Origin: Vanrija pseudolonga | Lineage: Eukaryota > Basidiomycota > Tremellomycetes > Trichosporonales > Trichosporonaceae | DNA: 64,000 nt | Direction of reading: 5' to 3' | NCBI RefSeq assembly: GCF_020906515.1 | Contig: NC_085850.1 | Span: 1,178,001 to 1,242,000, forward strand | In this document: in pieces, positions 52,488 to 63,227 of the stretch | Layout of the letters: every line of letters begins with the position of its first letter | Position numbering within the stretch: position 1 is the stretch's first letter | Notes under the pieces: model-generated | Databases searched by the model: none | Told to the model about the DNA's origin: nothing | The model's input: only the letters and a program-made list of their open reading frames with translations | Translations under genes and position numbers: made by a program

Positions 52488-52919
52488 GCGGCCGTGGGCC
52501 GTGGGGCCTCGGGGCCGTGCGAGGGCCCGTGGGTGATGCATTATCAATGACACGGTTACGCTGGCCGATTGCAGCGCGTTAGTCGCGAGTGGCCCAAGGC
52601 GGCGTGCTCGGACCGCGGTGTGGGTTCTGACAAAATGGGGTCTGGCCTCTCATGCTCTTAATGCTGTTCCTCTTTGCACTGTGAGCTATGCAACGCGAGA
52701 TGCGCCGCTCGCTACGCTCGCAGTGCTCCCCTACCCACCCTACTCTCTCCGCTCGTAGGGCCTGTAGCACGCTACGTGTGTTCACATCGATCGCATCGCA
52801 CTCCGATGCCTGCCGCCATGGTACAATCTCCACGACCTGCGTCATCTTCTTATCACCGGCACGGCCGGCTGGCTGGCTCCCGGCTGACACGTCGCATGCG
52901 GATCCCACTGGGCCGCGGC
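52488..52919. other. Convergent 3' regions of PhzF-like gene and NOT2
   Basis: This 432-bp stretch lies between converging genes. No supported coding frame, RNA gene or repeat. Confidence 0.45.
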
Positions 52920-54799
52920 CTAGTGCGCCGCCTGCTGGAACTGCTGCTGCTGGTGGTTTGATCCACCGCCCATGACAGCACTCAGCAGACCAGAGTTGTT
53001 CGATCCGCCCCCGTTCGGGCTGCGGACAGAAGACTCCTTGCGCGCGGCCTTCTCGGCAGCGATAATGGCCTGAGCGGGGCGCGTAGCTTCGAGCGCGGCG
53101 AGGTCGACCGTAAAGTCGGGAGCAGTGTCCTGGCGCGCCCATGTAGCCGGGTTGAAGACGGTGAATGGCCCGCGAACAGCTGTTGGGTTGCCCTCGGCGT
53201 GCAGGTCAATCTGCGACAGGTGCGCCGACGTGAGCCAGACTCGGAGGTCCGTCTTGAAGCGCCAGCCGCGGTTGTAGAGCTCCTCGGCGGCCATGAGTTG
53301 CACAACGTCTTGAGGTGCCGAGTAGAAGATGTAGAAGAGCGTCTCCTCGGAGAAGTTGGGAAGCTTGGTCTCAACTGGCGGTGGCACAACGTGGTAGCAG
53401 CTGGGGATGTTGAACATGTCCTCGATCTGGGGTGGGAGCATGGTGCCTGGTTCTGCCCATGGTGTGACAAACGTAGAGTAGAGCGGGCTGGATAGTGTCA
53501 GCGGCTGTCGAACATGGATACCTCAGTAGCCTACTCACTCGGCTGACGACACGTCTACACCAAGATCCTCCAAGTTCTCGCCAAACATGAGCATACTCCG
53601 GTCGCCCTTGCCCATCTGTGTGCGAATCTCGTACAGCAGGGCCTTGAGTCCCCACTTGTCGACTGGAGATGACATGATCTGCTGCACGGGCCGGACCAGG
53701 GGTTCGTTGGGGCGACTAGGCGATTGCCGTGCCCATGACGAGTCGGACGTTGAGGGCGGTCCGCCCCCAGACTGCAGATGGGGAGGATTCGTTGATGGTG
53801 TTGCCGATGTCGACTGTGAAGAGCTTGGTCCGTTTAGCGATGCCTCGGGTGATCCTGGGGGTGCTAGCTTTGGCAAGCCGACCCACTGGCGCTACGTCAG
53901 TTCTGCGTCCACTCGCTCCAGCCTGCTCGAGCTACACCACCCACCCTTGCGTCCTTTTCTCCCCCACTCAATGCAGGGAAGTCGTCTCTCAATCCTTCGC
54001 TTCCGACGGGGTTGCCGTTGGCTTGTGCGGATGAGGATGCGAGCCCCGAGAGACCTGGCGGTGGTGGAGGTGCCAGGACGGAATCCAGAGGCTGTTGAGA
54101 CTGCTGCTGGTGCAAGTAGAGCTGCTGTTGCAGCAGCGCCTGGTTGGATCCGCCTGATGGCTGAGCCTGGGCAGCGTACGTCGATGCGCTGCCGTGCTGG
54201 CCGTGGCTCGAGTTCAATGCTCCGAGGGCGGGAAAGTCGCTGTTTGGATCTGCGAGTGTGAGTGGACTGCGACGCAGCGGGACCAGACGGGCGGCGAGGG
54301 GAGGGAGAGAGCAGCCGAACAATCCCACACGACGACGATGGGGTATGCGTGCTTGCTGCTGCTCGCGCGTCTTACGCGCGCCTCGCCTCGACGCCGTCAT
54401 CCCAGCACGCACCAGCTCCGCGGGCACCGAATCCAGGTGGTCCTCCGCGTCCCAGTGCGCCCGAGGAAGGAGGGAATCCGCCCTGCAAGCTCTGCTGTCC
54501 GAGGACGCCGCGGCCCTGCTGCTGCTGTGCCTGTTGCTGCTGCTGCTGTCCGGGCTGCTGTCCGGCGCCGCCGCTGCCCACCGAGGCATAGTACAGGCCG
54601 TTGGCGCCGCTGGGCTGTGCGGGCTGGGGTCCGCCTGCGCTCGATGATCGAAAGCCGGCGGGGAGAGCGGCAGTCTGGCGTGGTTGACCTGTGTGAAGTG
54701 GAGAGCCGTGAAAACAATGACGAGGGAAGCGGGAACCGAGCGTCAGTGATTGGCCGGATGTGAGCCCTCGGCAGTGTCCTCACCTCCTTGCCTGTTCAT
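52920..54799 (-). CDS. NOT2: CCR4-NOT complex subunit NOT2
   Basis: Five minus-strand exons (54799-54784, 54688-54413, 54249-53945, 53885-53539, 53487-52920) give 503 residues. The N-terminal half is Gln/Gly/Pro/Ser-rich with two NOT2-type short motifs, DFPALGALNSS and RDDFPALSGGEK. SPVDKWGLKALLYEIRTQMG starts the conserved part, and the C-terminal NOT box (about 330-440) contains LPPQIEDMFNIPSCYHV, FSEETLFYIFYSAPQDVVQL and YNRGWRFKTDLRVWLTS. NOT2 joins NOT1 and NOT3/5 to form the scaffold of the CCR4-NOT deadenylase, acting in mRNA decay and transcription. The 16-nt first exon (MNRQG) is the least certain part; an unseen upstream exon is possible. Confidence 0.9.
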
Positions 54800-55316
54800 G
54801 CTGGCCTCTGGAGGTGGTCGAGGTAAGGGGCGATAGAGGAAGGCGGCGTCGAAGAGGTTGAGCGGCGAATTGGAGGGTTGTGTCCGGAGGAAGGGGAGCA
54901 GGAAGGTCAGTGACTGGCGGCGGGTGTGGGTTCCTTTGGGCTTGGGTCGTGCGTGTCGGCTCGATGCTTACAGTGGTGGTGGATGTAAGATGAGTTGATG
55001 TTACTGCTGTCGATGTCCGAGGTGACCCCTCGTCGTTGTGGTTGAAGGAGGGTCGTCAACGCGAGCAGCGAGCAATCAATGAGCCCGTCACGAGTGGCTG
55101 CCAGGATGCTGCGCCAGCCAGGAGAGTGCTCGTCACCCAGGAGCCACCCAGCCCAGCCCAGCCAGGGTGGCACTCATAATGACCCCGGCAATTCGGCGTT
55201 ATCCCCGTGGCGTCTGGGGCCAGTCATTCCTCCACCTCGTATCTAGCTTGATCTTGGCCACCCAACTTCGATCGATCGACTGCATCAACAATCCACCCAC
55301 ATCACACGACAGCACC
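54800..55316. other. Divergent promoter region NOT2 / SF3B5
   Basis: This 517-bp stretch separates the divergent starts of NOT2 (minus) and SF3B5 (plus). An 88-codon minus-strand frame at its centre has no motif. No TATA box is clear. Confidence 0.45.
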
Positions 55317-55654
55317 ATGGTGAGTTGCTTGGGCCCTTGACGCCAGCTCACACCGCAGTCAGAACTCCGGTACACGGCCAACAACTCGCTCGAGCAGCTC
55401 CACTCGCGCTACACGGGCACCGGACACGCCGATATCACAAAGTACGAGTGGATGACGCACCAGCACCGCGACACGCTGGCGTCGATCGTGGGCCACGCGC
55501 CGCTGCTGTCGTACATTGCCATTGCGGACGGCGAGTCGCGCGGACGGGAAAAGTTTGAGGTTATCGAGGTGGGTTGTGTGTGAGAGACCCTGCTGACGCC
55601 GCCCAGCGCATGCTCCAGCCTTGTGGATTGCCGCCGGGCAAGACTGACGAGTAG
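55317..55654 (+). CDS. SF3B5: Splicing factor 3B subunit 5 (SF3b10)
   Basis: Three exons (55317-55319, 55359-55568, 55607-55654) give 86 residues, the same length as the human protein. Motifs are LEQLHSRYTGTGHADITKYE, HQHRDTLASIVGHAPLLSY, IAIADGESRGREKF and RMLQPCGLPPGK, which align through to the end with SF3B5. It is a small structural subunit of the U2 snRNP SF3b complex at the branch site. The first exon is only the ATG; the frame reopens after a 39-nt intron with SELRYTANN. This was chosen because the codons directly before SELR are not an open, ATG-led frame and the ATG-GTGAGT junction is canonical. Confidence 0.93.
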
Positions 55655-55864
55655 ACGACTAGAAGCATTGTTGTACACTATCGCATGCCATGGATGGCAC
55701 AGCTACACGGATATGGCGCTAATGTCTAGCAGTCTAACATCTGACCACTGCCTATGGAGCTTATGTACCCAGCGACGGCCTGTGCCGCGGTCACCTCATC
55801 CCGATACCTGGCCGTCCACCGCCTCCAAGTGATCGCTTCATCCCCCCTCGTTACGCCGCCGCGC

Positions 55865-57416
55865 CTAGACGACCGCGAACAACCGCTTGTCCTGCTTGAG
55901 CTTGGACGCCACCGTGAACCCAGTCGACGCGAGCACGACGACCCCGCTAAACACCCCGGCGTAGCGGTACCCCGCCGCGCCGTCAAACCTGGCAATGAAC
56001 GCGCCGTTGATCGGCGGCCCGCTGAGAGAAAAGAACGACGCAATGGCCCACATGAGGCCGACTTTTCGCCCCACGTCTTTCGGCGTCGCGACCTGCTGCA
56101 CGCACGCGAAGCAGATGCTGATGAGGATCCCCGACACGAAGCCGTACACGACTGCGAAGGCCAGGATCGCGTTGACTGAATTCAGCGGGATCCAGAAGGC
56201 GAGCAGCACCACGCCGGAGAGCACGGCCGACACGGCCATTGTGTTGAAGCTGATGTCAGCGGCGTCGTGCGCAGGTGGACTCACCGCCCCCACTTGTCTC
56301 CGAGCATGGACACCACGCGCCCGCCGAGCGAGCCGGCGTTGAGCAGCGCGAGCGTGTAGAACGACAGGTCGGGGCTTGCGCCGAGGCGGCTGGCGTTGGT
56401 CGCGAGGAACGTGAAGGGCATGTACATGCTGTGGGTTGTGAGCGCGATACCCGGCGTCGTCGACATACCCCCACATGACGAGGCACGTCCCGACGGTGAG
56501 CAGCGCGAACGGCGCCTCGCCCATGGGCGCCAGCACAGTCGACCACGGCACGGGCGTCTTCCTCGGCAGCCGCGTGCGCACGCACACGCACGCGGCGGCA
56601 CACACGCCGAGGGCGATGAAGCCGAGCGCGCGCATCGTCCATGGGAAGCCGATCTCGACAACGAGCCGGCGCACAACGATGGGCCACACGACCCCGCCGA
56701 GCCCGGAGCCGAGAGAAGCACACCCCATCGCCCGGGCGCGGCGGCGCGCGAACCACTGCCCCGGCGCCGCTACGCTCGGGTGGAACAGCAGCGTCGAGCC
56801 GATGCCGAACAGCACGCCTTGGGCAAGCAGGAACTGGTAGTACTGGGTACATACTGGGGTCAGCTGCTCGGCGGGAGCGCGGCGCTTACCGCTCGTGAGC
56901 ATCAGGCTGAGGACGAGGCACGCCGTGCCGGGGATCATGAGGACGTGGGGGCCGTGGCGGTCGAATATGCGGCCGAGGAAGAGGCCCTGGGAGGAGGCAG
57001 CGTTAGCTGCCGACGACCCGCATTGAATCACACATACGCAGAAGAACATGAGGAACATCTGCATGCTCCCGATCCATGATATCGCAGAGGGGGAGTACGC
57101 CGCCAAAGGCCCGCGTTCGTAGTATGCCTGGAAGACGCCGAACGAATTGGCTGCGGGGTGGGGGGTCAGCGCAGCGACGAGGTGAGGGGGGAAGCGACGC
57201 ACACAGCCCAAACTGCGTAAAGCCCGTCAGCGACGTGCCGAGGACGGCGAGCCATGCGTCGCGCCCGCCGTCGGGCGGGGGCCCGAGGGAGAGGGTGCGT
57301 GTGAGTGGGTCGGCGTCGGCGGCGATGTCGCTGTCGGTGGTGGGTGTGTCTGGGCCATCCTTGGCTTCGACGAAGCCTGCCTCGCCGCCGCCGTGCGTGC
57401 CCTTCTCCGCCATCAT
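55865..57416 (-). CDS. MFS monocarboxylate transporter-like protein (MCH family)
   Basis: Six minus-strand exons (57416-57203, 57150-57038, 56986-56890, 56853-56469, 56428-56285, 56249-55865) give 445 residues with about 12 membrane spans. After an acidic N-tail comes PPDGGRDAWLAVLGTS, the conserved D-G-G-W-type motif at the first helix of monocarboxylate porters. Then ANSFGVFQAYYERG-like sequence, LFLGRIFDRHGPHVLMIPG, GSTLLFHPSVAAPGQWFARR, MYMPFTFLATNASRLG, and VGRKVGLMWAIASFFSLSG follow. Fungal members (MCH1-5, ESBP6) move riboflavin or unknown monocarboxylates; the substrate here cannot be told. The intron after VMWG uses GTATGT and shifts frame, which resolves two overlapping open frames. 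No break is seen. Confidence 0.88.
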
Positions 57417-59965
57417 GGTCGCGATTAGTACAACCCCAACCACGTCCAGCCGTCAGAACAGTGCATGCGTGCGACTCGACGCCTCGGCGACACCACGACC
57501 CCCGCCCGAGCGTTTGGCGATGGAGGAGAGGTGCCGGCTGGTCGCAGGCTGGCTTTACCCGGCGCCGCGGTGGCTGGCGGGTAAACCGGCAACGCACAGT
57601 CGGCGTCTTGGCCCTGCTCTGAGTCATCTAGAGTCCGAGGTGCAAAGGTCGGTCAGTCATACATGGTGCGTGAAGGGGATACTTGGGGTACATGATGTAT
57701 TGTGGCGCGTGCTTGATATATGTACAGTAGTTGTGGGTCGCCGCCACATGCCCATGCCCGACGCGACGTCGCCGACGGACACGCACGCCGACCGACGCGC
57801 CCGCGACGGATTAGCTTTAACCTCAATCCTACGGTGATCTCGGCAAGATCCTCGCCGCGCACGCGCGGCGGGGCCTGACCCGCAACTATAACTTCCGGCA
57901 TAGGCTGAGCATGCTGAGCACTTGATGTTCACAGAAGGCCGCGCGAGATGTTTCGAGCCACGTCCGGCGGCTGTGACACACGCCGTCGTCTGTCAAGACG
58001 CACGGCACACCCATCGGGGAATTGCGGTTATCGTCTTTCGCCTGCCGCCGACTCCGACTCCGACGGCCTGGCTGTGGCATGGCACGTCCCTTCCGCGTGT
58101 GCGCGGCGAGTAACTGCAATAGACGCAGCACACATCACAAGCGCAAGCGCAGGTCGCACGAGGTCCTTGACGACGGGGGGACGTTTCGACGTTTCGGTAT
58201 GCCGCGCTAAACATTCTGTGGGATATTACATACTTGCGTCGTTGCACCGTCGTTACACCCGCTCTTTGCGAGCACACCACATGCACAAACACAAACACAG
58301 CGCATGCACAAACATGCCCCCCTCGCTCTTCCCCTCGCGCCTCGCGGAGGAGCCGCTCACATGCCCCCGCAACAAGCCAAGCCGCCAAACACGCGCGTTG
58401 AAACATGCCACCAACGAAGGGGGTGCGCGTCGCCGCAACACAATGGGTAGACCGTCTCCATTTGCCTTGTTGCTGAAACTATGAATATACTTACGACATG
58501 CCGCTCCGCTCTCGATTATGCCGGCACCTTGTGTCATTGTGACGGGTGTGGGCTGGGCTGGACTGGCTCTTATTCACGGGAGTAGTGGGTGGGTGTGGCA
58601 TGGGTGGGCAGCCGTGTTTTGCGGTTGGGCGGGGGTGAGGACGAGTATGGGTGAGTGTGTGCAGGCTCATGCATGGCCATGCCCATGGCCTATCAGCGGC
58701 CTTGTCGGAGCGACCACTCGAGATCTCGCTCCCTCGTCCTGTCCTGCCGGAGTCATGTACTCCCCTCCTCCCGCTGTCCCATACACCTTAGATATGCATC
58801 TTGCCCATCATCATCATCGGCCCCGCTGCTTGGGTTCTGGGGGCAGATTGGGAGATTGGCAGTGCGCCACGGGCGTCCGGGCCAGGTCCACATGGGGAGC
58901 AAGGTGGGTGGCTCAGGATCCCGCGTGCAGCTGGCGCGCGGGAGGGACGCGAGAGAGCCGGGCCGCCCAGGGAATGGAATGTGATCATTGGGGGTGGGTG
59001 TAATCAGCCGCTGCTGCTGTTTTGTTTAGGGCTGGATGGGTGCTTTACGAATACCCTCCAGGCTCCAGGCTCGTGGCCCTCTGCCCCCCTTCCCGAGAAA
59101 GCCAGGTGGCCGTTTACCAAAGGGTCCCTCTCCCCTCTCCCATCATCTGCCTCCCGCTTCCAGCGTGCGACGCCAAGCCAAGAGACAGCCGAGAGTGTGC
59201 TGTTTGTGCACCTCTTGTTGCTCGCCTGCCAGCGTGCCAGCGACGTGCGTGCGTGCGTTGATCAACAGTGCCTGGTCCCAGAGAAAACAGAGCCGTCAGT
59301 CTGGGAAGGGGGACAGCAGCGAGGGCAGCATGTCGGCCATGCATATGTAGATGGACCTAGAGTGTTCCCCTGTCTCTCTCTCCCACCTCAATCTACTTTA
59401 ATCGTCGTCGTACTTGCACCCCCCGCCGGAAAGTCTGCCTTGTTCAAAGTGAATCTGCTCGAATCTGCTCGCCGTCAGCCAACAACCACCATCCCCACCC
59501 ACGCCACCGACGACACGCAGCAACGCAGCAGTACCAGTAGTGCCATATTCTTTGCCCGCACGCACTCTGCCCAACACACCCACATTGACACTGCAATCAG
59601 CGTCGTCGACTTTGGGCCCTTGCATTACTCGCCCTGCAACAATTGTAATCGCCCTGCTGCCCGCGACGCCTTGCGACGCCCAGTGACGCCGACGACGACA
59701 CCCCCCGTGCCGTGCCGTGCCCCCGCTTCAAAAAGCCAAAGGAGGAGGCGCCCTTGACAGGGTTCAATCTAGTTTTTCCTTGCAGCCGCCCGGCAGCACA
59801 GAGCGCGCGACCACCAGCCAGCACCAACTCCACGCCGCCGCCGCTCTCATCGCCACCTGTCCTGTCTCACACGCAGCGACACCTGCTATAAAACAATCAC
59901 CCACCCCCCAACTCGTCAAAATAGGACACATCGCCATCCGTACTCCCCGCGTGCACCTCGCCACA
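57417..59965. other. Long divergent intergenic region MCH-like / GT61
   Basis: This 2549-bp stretch is the longest without a supported gene. It separates two divergent starts. Several frames of 100-318 codons cross it on either strand but are low-complexity, have no motifs and no splice-supported partners. A G-rich block occurs at 58540-58645, CAAACACA repeats near 58280-58315, and a TATA box at 59887 just before the GT61 gene. It may contain a long regulatory region, an upstream leader intron or a non-coding transcript; none can be shown. Confidence 0.5.
59887..59893 (+). promoter_or_regulatory. TATA box of the GT61 gene
   Basis: TATAAAA lies about 79 bp upstream of the ATG at 59966, correct orientation and spacing for a core promoter with a short leader. 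Confidence 0.6.
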
Positions 59966-62021
59966 ATGTCCTGGCACGTCACGCGCAGGGATATCCTCCT
60001 CATCTTGATCCTCATCTTGCTGTTCGGCCTCTTCCTACAGCTCGACCTCAGCTTCCGCTTCACAAACTCGAACGGATCCGACTCGCTCCTCGGCTTCCGC
60101 CTCGGCGTCGGAGGTCGTAAAGGCTGGAGAGGCAACTCTGGCGTCCACCGCCTCCCCGACCTCACCGAGGAGGCGCGCGAGGGCGGCGTCACCACCGGCA
60201 TCTCGGACGCCAAGGTCAAGTGGGGCGATGAGGGCGCCCAGCGCACAGAGGTGCTGGCGCATGCGCCAGGTGAGTGATGGCTCGGCGTTGGCGCCGGCGT
60301 CGGCAGCCGCTTCCGCGTTGCGCGAGCGACAGGAACCGAACGACCATGCATACGCACCAGTGAGATGCCGCGGCTGACACCATCACCAGGATGGACCATC
60401 TTCGACGACATCTACCTCCTCAACGGCACGTTCTACATCGTTACCGACCACCCTTCCAGCATCCCCCTGCTGCGCATGATGGCGTCGACTGGGCGCGAGA
60501 TCTGGAACGACGAAGAGTCGATCAAGGGGCGGTGAGTGTGGTAGTCGGGCGCTTGTCGGTGGGAAGCAACACAACTGACGCGCCTAGCGAACCTACCGAA
60601 CGCGACATGCGCATCGTGTTCCCCTCCGAAGCTAAGAAGCTCTGGGGCCACTCGGCGTCGCGTGTCTCCGGCACCACGTTGCTCGTCAACGACCCGCCCC
60701 AGTTCCTCGACCACTACTACCACTTTGCCGCCGAGCTGCTGTTCGGCCTCTGGCGCACGTACTCGTCGCTCGACCCGTCGATCGACGCGTTCGGCAAGAC
60801 GCACTTGCCCGCACCCGCCCGCATGATGATGCCCCACGTCCAGGCGGGCAAGTGGAACGACTACGCCAAGATGAACTCGTTCCTCACGCGCGCAATCTTC
60901 CCGGCCATGAGCTACGAGTACCAGAACGACTTCCACGACCGCACCGACACTGGCCGTGCGTACGTGTTTGACCGCGTCGTGTTTGCCGACCGTGCGGCCG
61001 CCTTCCGTGGCCCCGAATTCGCCAAGACGTGGCGCACGGCCGCCGAGGCTGTCGCCGGCTTCCGCGGAAGCAGGTACTGGTGGGCGCCTGTCCGTCGCAA
61101 CCTGCTCGAGTTTGTCGGCTCCAGCGCCGGCGTCCACGAAATCAACCTCGACGAGTACGGAATCGGTATCGACGAGCTCGACGAGGACATCTCCGACGTC
61201 ACCGCCCTCGAGGAGCACAACAATGTCAACGACCAGAACGACGCGCCGCAGTTTGTCAAGCGCGACCGCGACGAGAACCGCCTGACCAAGCGCGAGGCCG
61301 CCGCCGTCAAGAACAACAAGCTAGCGACGAGAAACCCCGGCACGCCCGTCATCACCTACGTCTCGCGTCAGGACTGGGGTCGTCGTATGCTCCTCAAGAA
61401 GGACCACGAGGGGCTCGTCGCCGCGCTTGAGGGCCTCGAGAAGAAGTATGGCTGGGAGGTCAACATTGTCGCCATGGACAAGCTCTCTCGCGACGACCAG
61501 ATCCGCCTGGCTGCCCGCACGACCATCATGATGGGCGTCCACGGCAACGGTCTGACCCACCTCATCTGGATGAACAACCTCAACCCCCGCGCTACAGTCA
61601 TGGAATTCTTCTACCCAGGTAAGTGCACGTCCCATCTCCCACCCACCCGATCTCCCACCCACGAAAACGAAAAGTGGCACCTCCACCCAAAGTGGCACTC
61701 CACCACCCATCCACCACCACCCACCATCCACCTTCCACCATCCAACATCATCCACAACCATCCACAACAACCTTCTTGGCCTCCTAGCATGCACCCCGGA
61801 CGCTTACGTAATCAGGTGGCTTCGCCTTGGACTATAGTTTTACTTCTAGAGCGCTCGGAATCCGTCATTACGGCTGGTGGGGCAACGAGAGTTTCACGGC
61901 GCCGAACACGCCGCCGGTCGCCTACCCCGAGGGCTTCCAGGGCAACGAGATTCCGCTCGACGGCAAGGCGGTCGCCGACCTGATTGAGCAGCGTCTGCTG
62001 GTCGACCGCGCGGGGGCATGA
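59966..62021 (+). CDS. GT61-family glycosyltransferase, type II Golgi membrane protein
   Basis: Four exons (59966-60269, 60390-60531, 60588-61618, 61816-62021) give 560 residues. A signal anchor lies at residues 9-30 (DILLILILILLFGLFLQL). The luminal catalytic region (DUF563/GT61 type) contains FDDIYLLNGTFYIVTD, DPPQFLDHYYHFAAELLFGL, PVITYVSRQDWGRRML and the signature MMGVHGNGLTHLIWM near residue 460-475, followed by ATVMEFFYPGG. GT61 enzymes transfer xylose, GlcNAc or arabinose to glycoproteins or polysaccharides; in capsule-forming basidiomycete yeasts a wall or glycan role is plausible but inferred. An acidic, Asn-rich insert (about 280-310) interrupts the domain. Intron 3 (197 nt) is longer than usual and CCAC-rich. 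Confidence 0.87.
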
Positions 62022-62473
62022 TTGCCACGGACACTTTATTCTCATCACTGCACGTCTGTTCGCGCAGAACAGGCCACAAACACACACTCTCATTTTTGCG
62101 CGCGAGCGCTTGTCATAGATTAGCTAGAGGGGGTTTAGCTAGCCCCCGCGGCGACAAAACAGTTATAGTGGGCGGCGGTGCGGTTGCGCTTGTGGCCGTG
62201 GGCGGCCGCCCTTTGCCGCGTTGGATACCGCGTTGGACATTGCGAATGAATCATGTTGTCAGAGTGGGCGCACATGAGCGCACACGAGCGCGAAGCGCGA
62301 GTGTGGCGCGAGTGTGGCAGATGCTCGAGTTGCTCGTGACGCCAACGAGCCCTTCGCACGTCTGAACTCTCCCCTCCCCTTTCAGACCAGTCCCGATGCG
62401 GCGGCCCTCTGAATGACAAGGCAGTAGTGAGACGAGCCTTGACTCAACCGACCGGCGCCCACCCACCCACACA
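62022..62473. other. Convergent 3' regions of GT61 and the next minus-strand gene
   Basis: This 452-bp stretch has no supported gene, RNA or repeat. Short GCGCGAGCG-type repeats occur near 62270-62310. Confidence 0.4.
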
Positions 62474-62992
62474 TCACACACTGCCCCCACACTCGAATGC
62501 ATGCGTCTGTTCTACGGAGAAAAGGATATGGGGCAGGGACAAGGGGTACAGCGCGGAAATAGGCTTGGGCGGTCTTGACGGTACCAGCGTTCGTCTCGGA
62601 AAGCTCGCCGTCGATGCGCTCGGCTCGTTCGAACGCGTATGCTTTCCAATGTTCTGCAGCTCGTCAGTGACTGGCGGGATGGGCAGAGGAAGCCGAGTCA
62701 CACTCACTGAGGTTCATGAACTGCTCGCCGCCTGGCTGGAGAACCTTCTCGGCCAGGCCTTCCTCGAGCGCCTCGAGGTTCGCCAGCTGCACCTGCTGGC
62801 GGTGCAGCCCGCTGGTTTTGCCCGCCGATCGTCACAGCAGCCTCAAACACTCCAGCGCCCTCAACGACGCCCGGCACCAATGCCCTCTGATTCCCGGTTC
62901 AGTCAGTTATACTCACAATAATACCCATCCGTGGTGCCCTGGTGTAGCAACGGGCGAATAGAGTGCAGCTTGGCTTTGTGGCGCCTGAGCCG
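62474..62992 (-). CDS. Unrecognised small coiled-coil protein, tentative model
   Basis: Three GC3-rich minus-strand segments look coding and can be linked by GT-AG junctions: 62992-62925 (RRHKAKLHSIRPLLHQGTTD), 62811-62708 (LHRQQVQLANLEALEEGLAE and VLQPGGEQFMNL), and 62653 downward (HWKAYAFERAERIDGELSET). The helical heptads suggest a small coiled-coil subunit of a larger complex. The first junction uses a GTATTA donor, and the end is uncertain: an additional intron may bring the stop to 62474, otherwise the last exon runs on to about 62250. A start codon was not found, so an upstream exon between 62993 and 63227 is likely. No family assigned. Confidence 0.4.
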
Positions 62993-63227
62993 CTGCAAGT
63001 CGGCGCCGCCACAAGTCAGTCCGCACACTCGGTCAGAACTGCCGCCAGACCTGCCCGCAATCTCCCCATAGACCTGGCTTGGCCTGGCGGCCTGGGCTCA
63101 GTCAACGTCTCAGCAAGCGCCGCTCCCCACCGCCTTGCCGTCAAGTGGCATCTCGCTCGCTGCCCTACCAGCCCTCCAGGCGAGCGGCCCAGCCCAAGTG
63201 TGACCATCACGATGCATACATGCTGCC

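Noticed and set aside
58801-59757. A 318-codon plus-strand frame before the GT61 gene.
   Set aside because: No motif, irregular codon bias and overlap with equally long frames in other phases; it lies in the promoter region of GT61.
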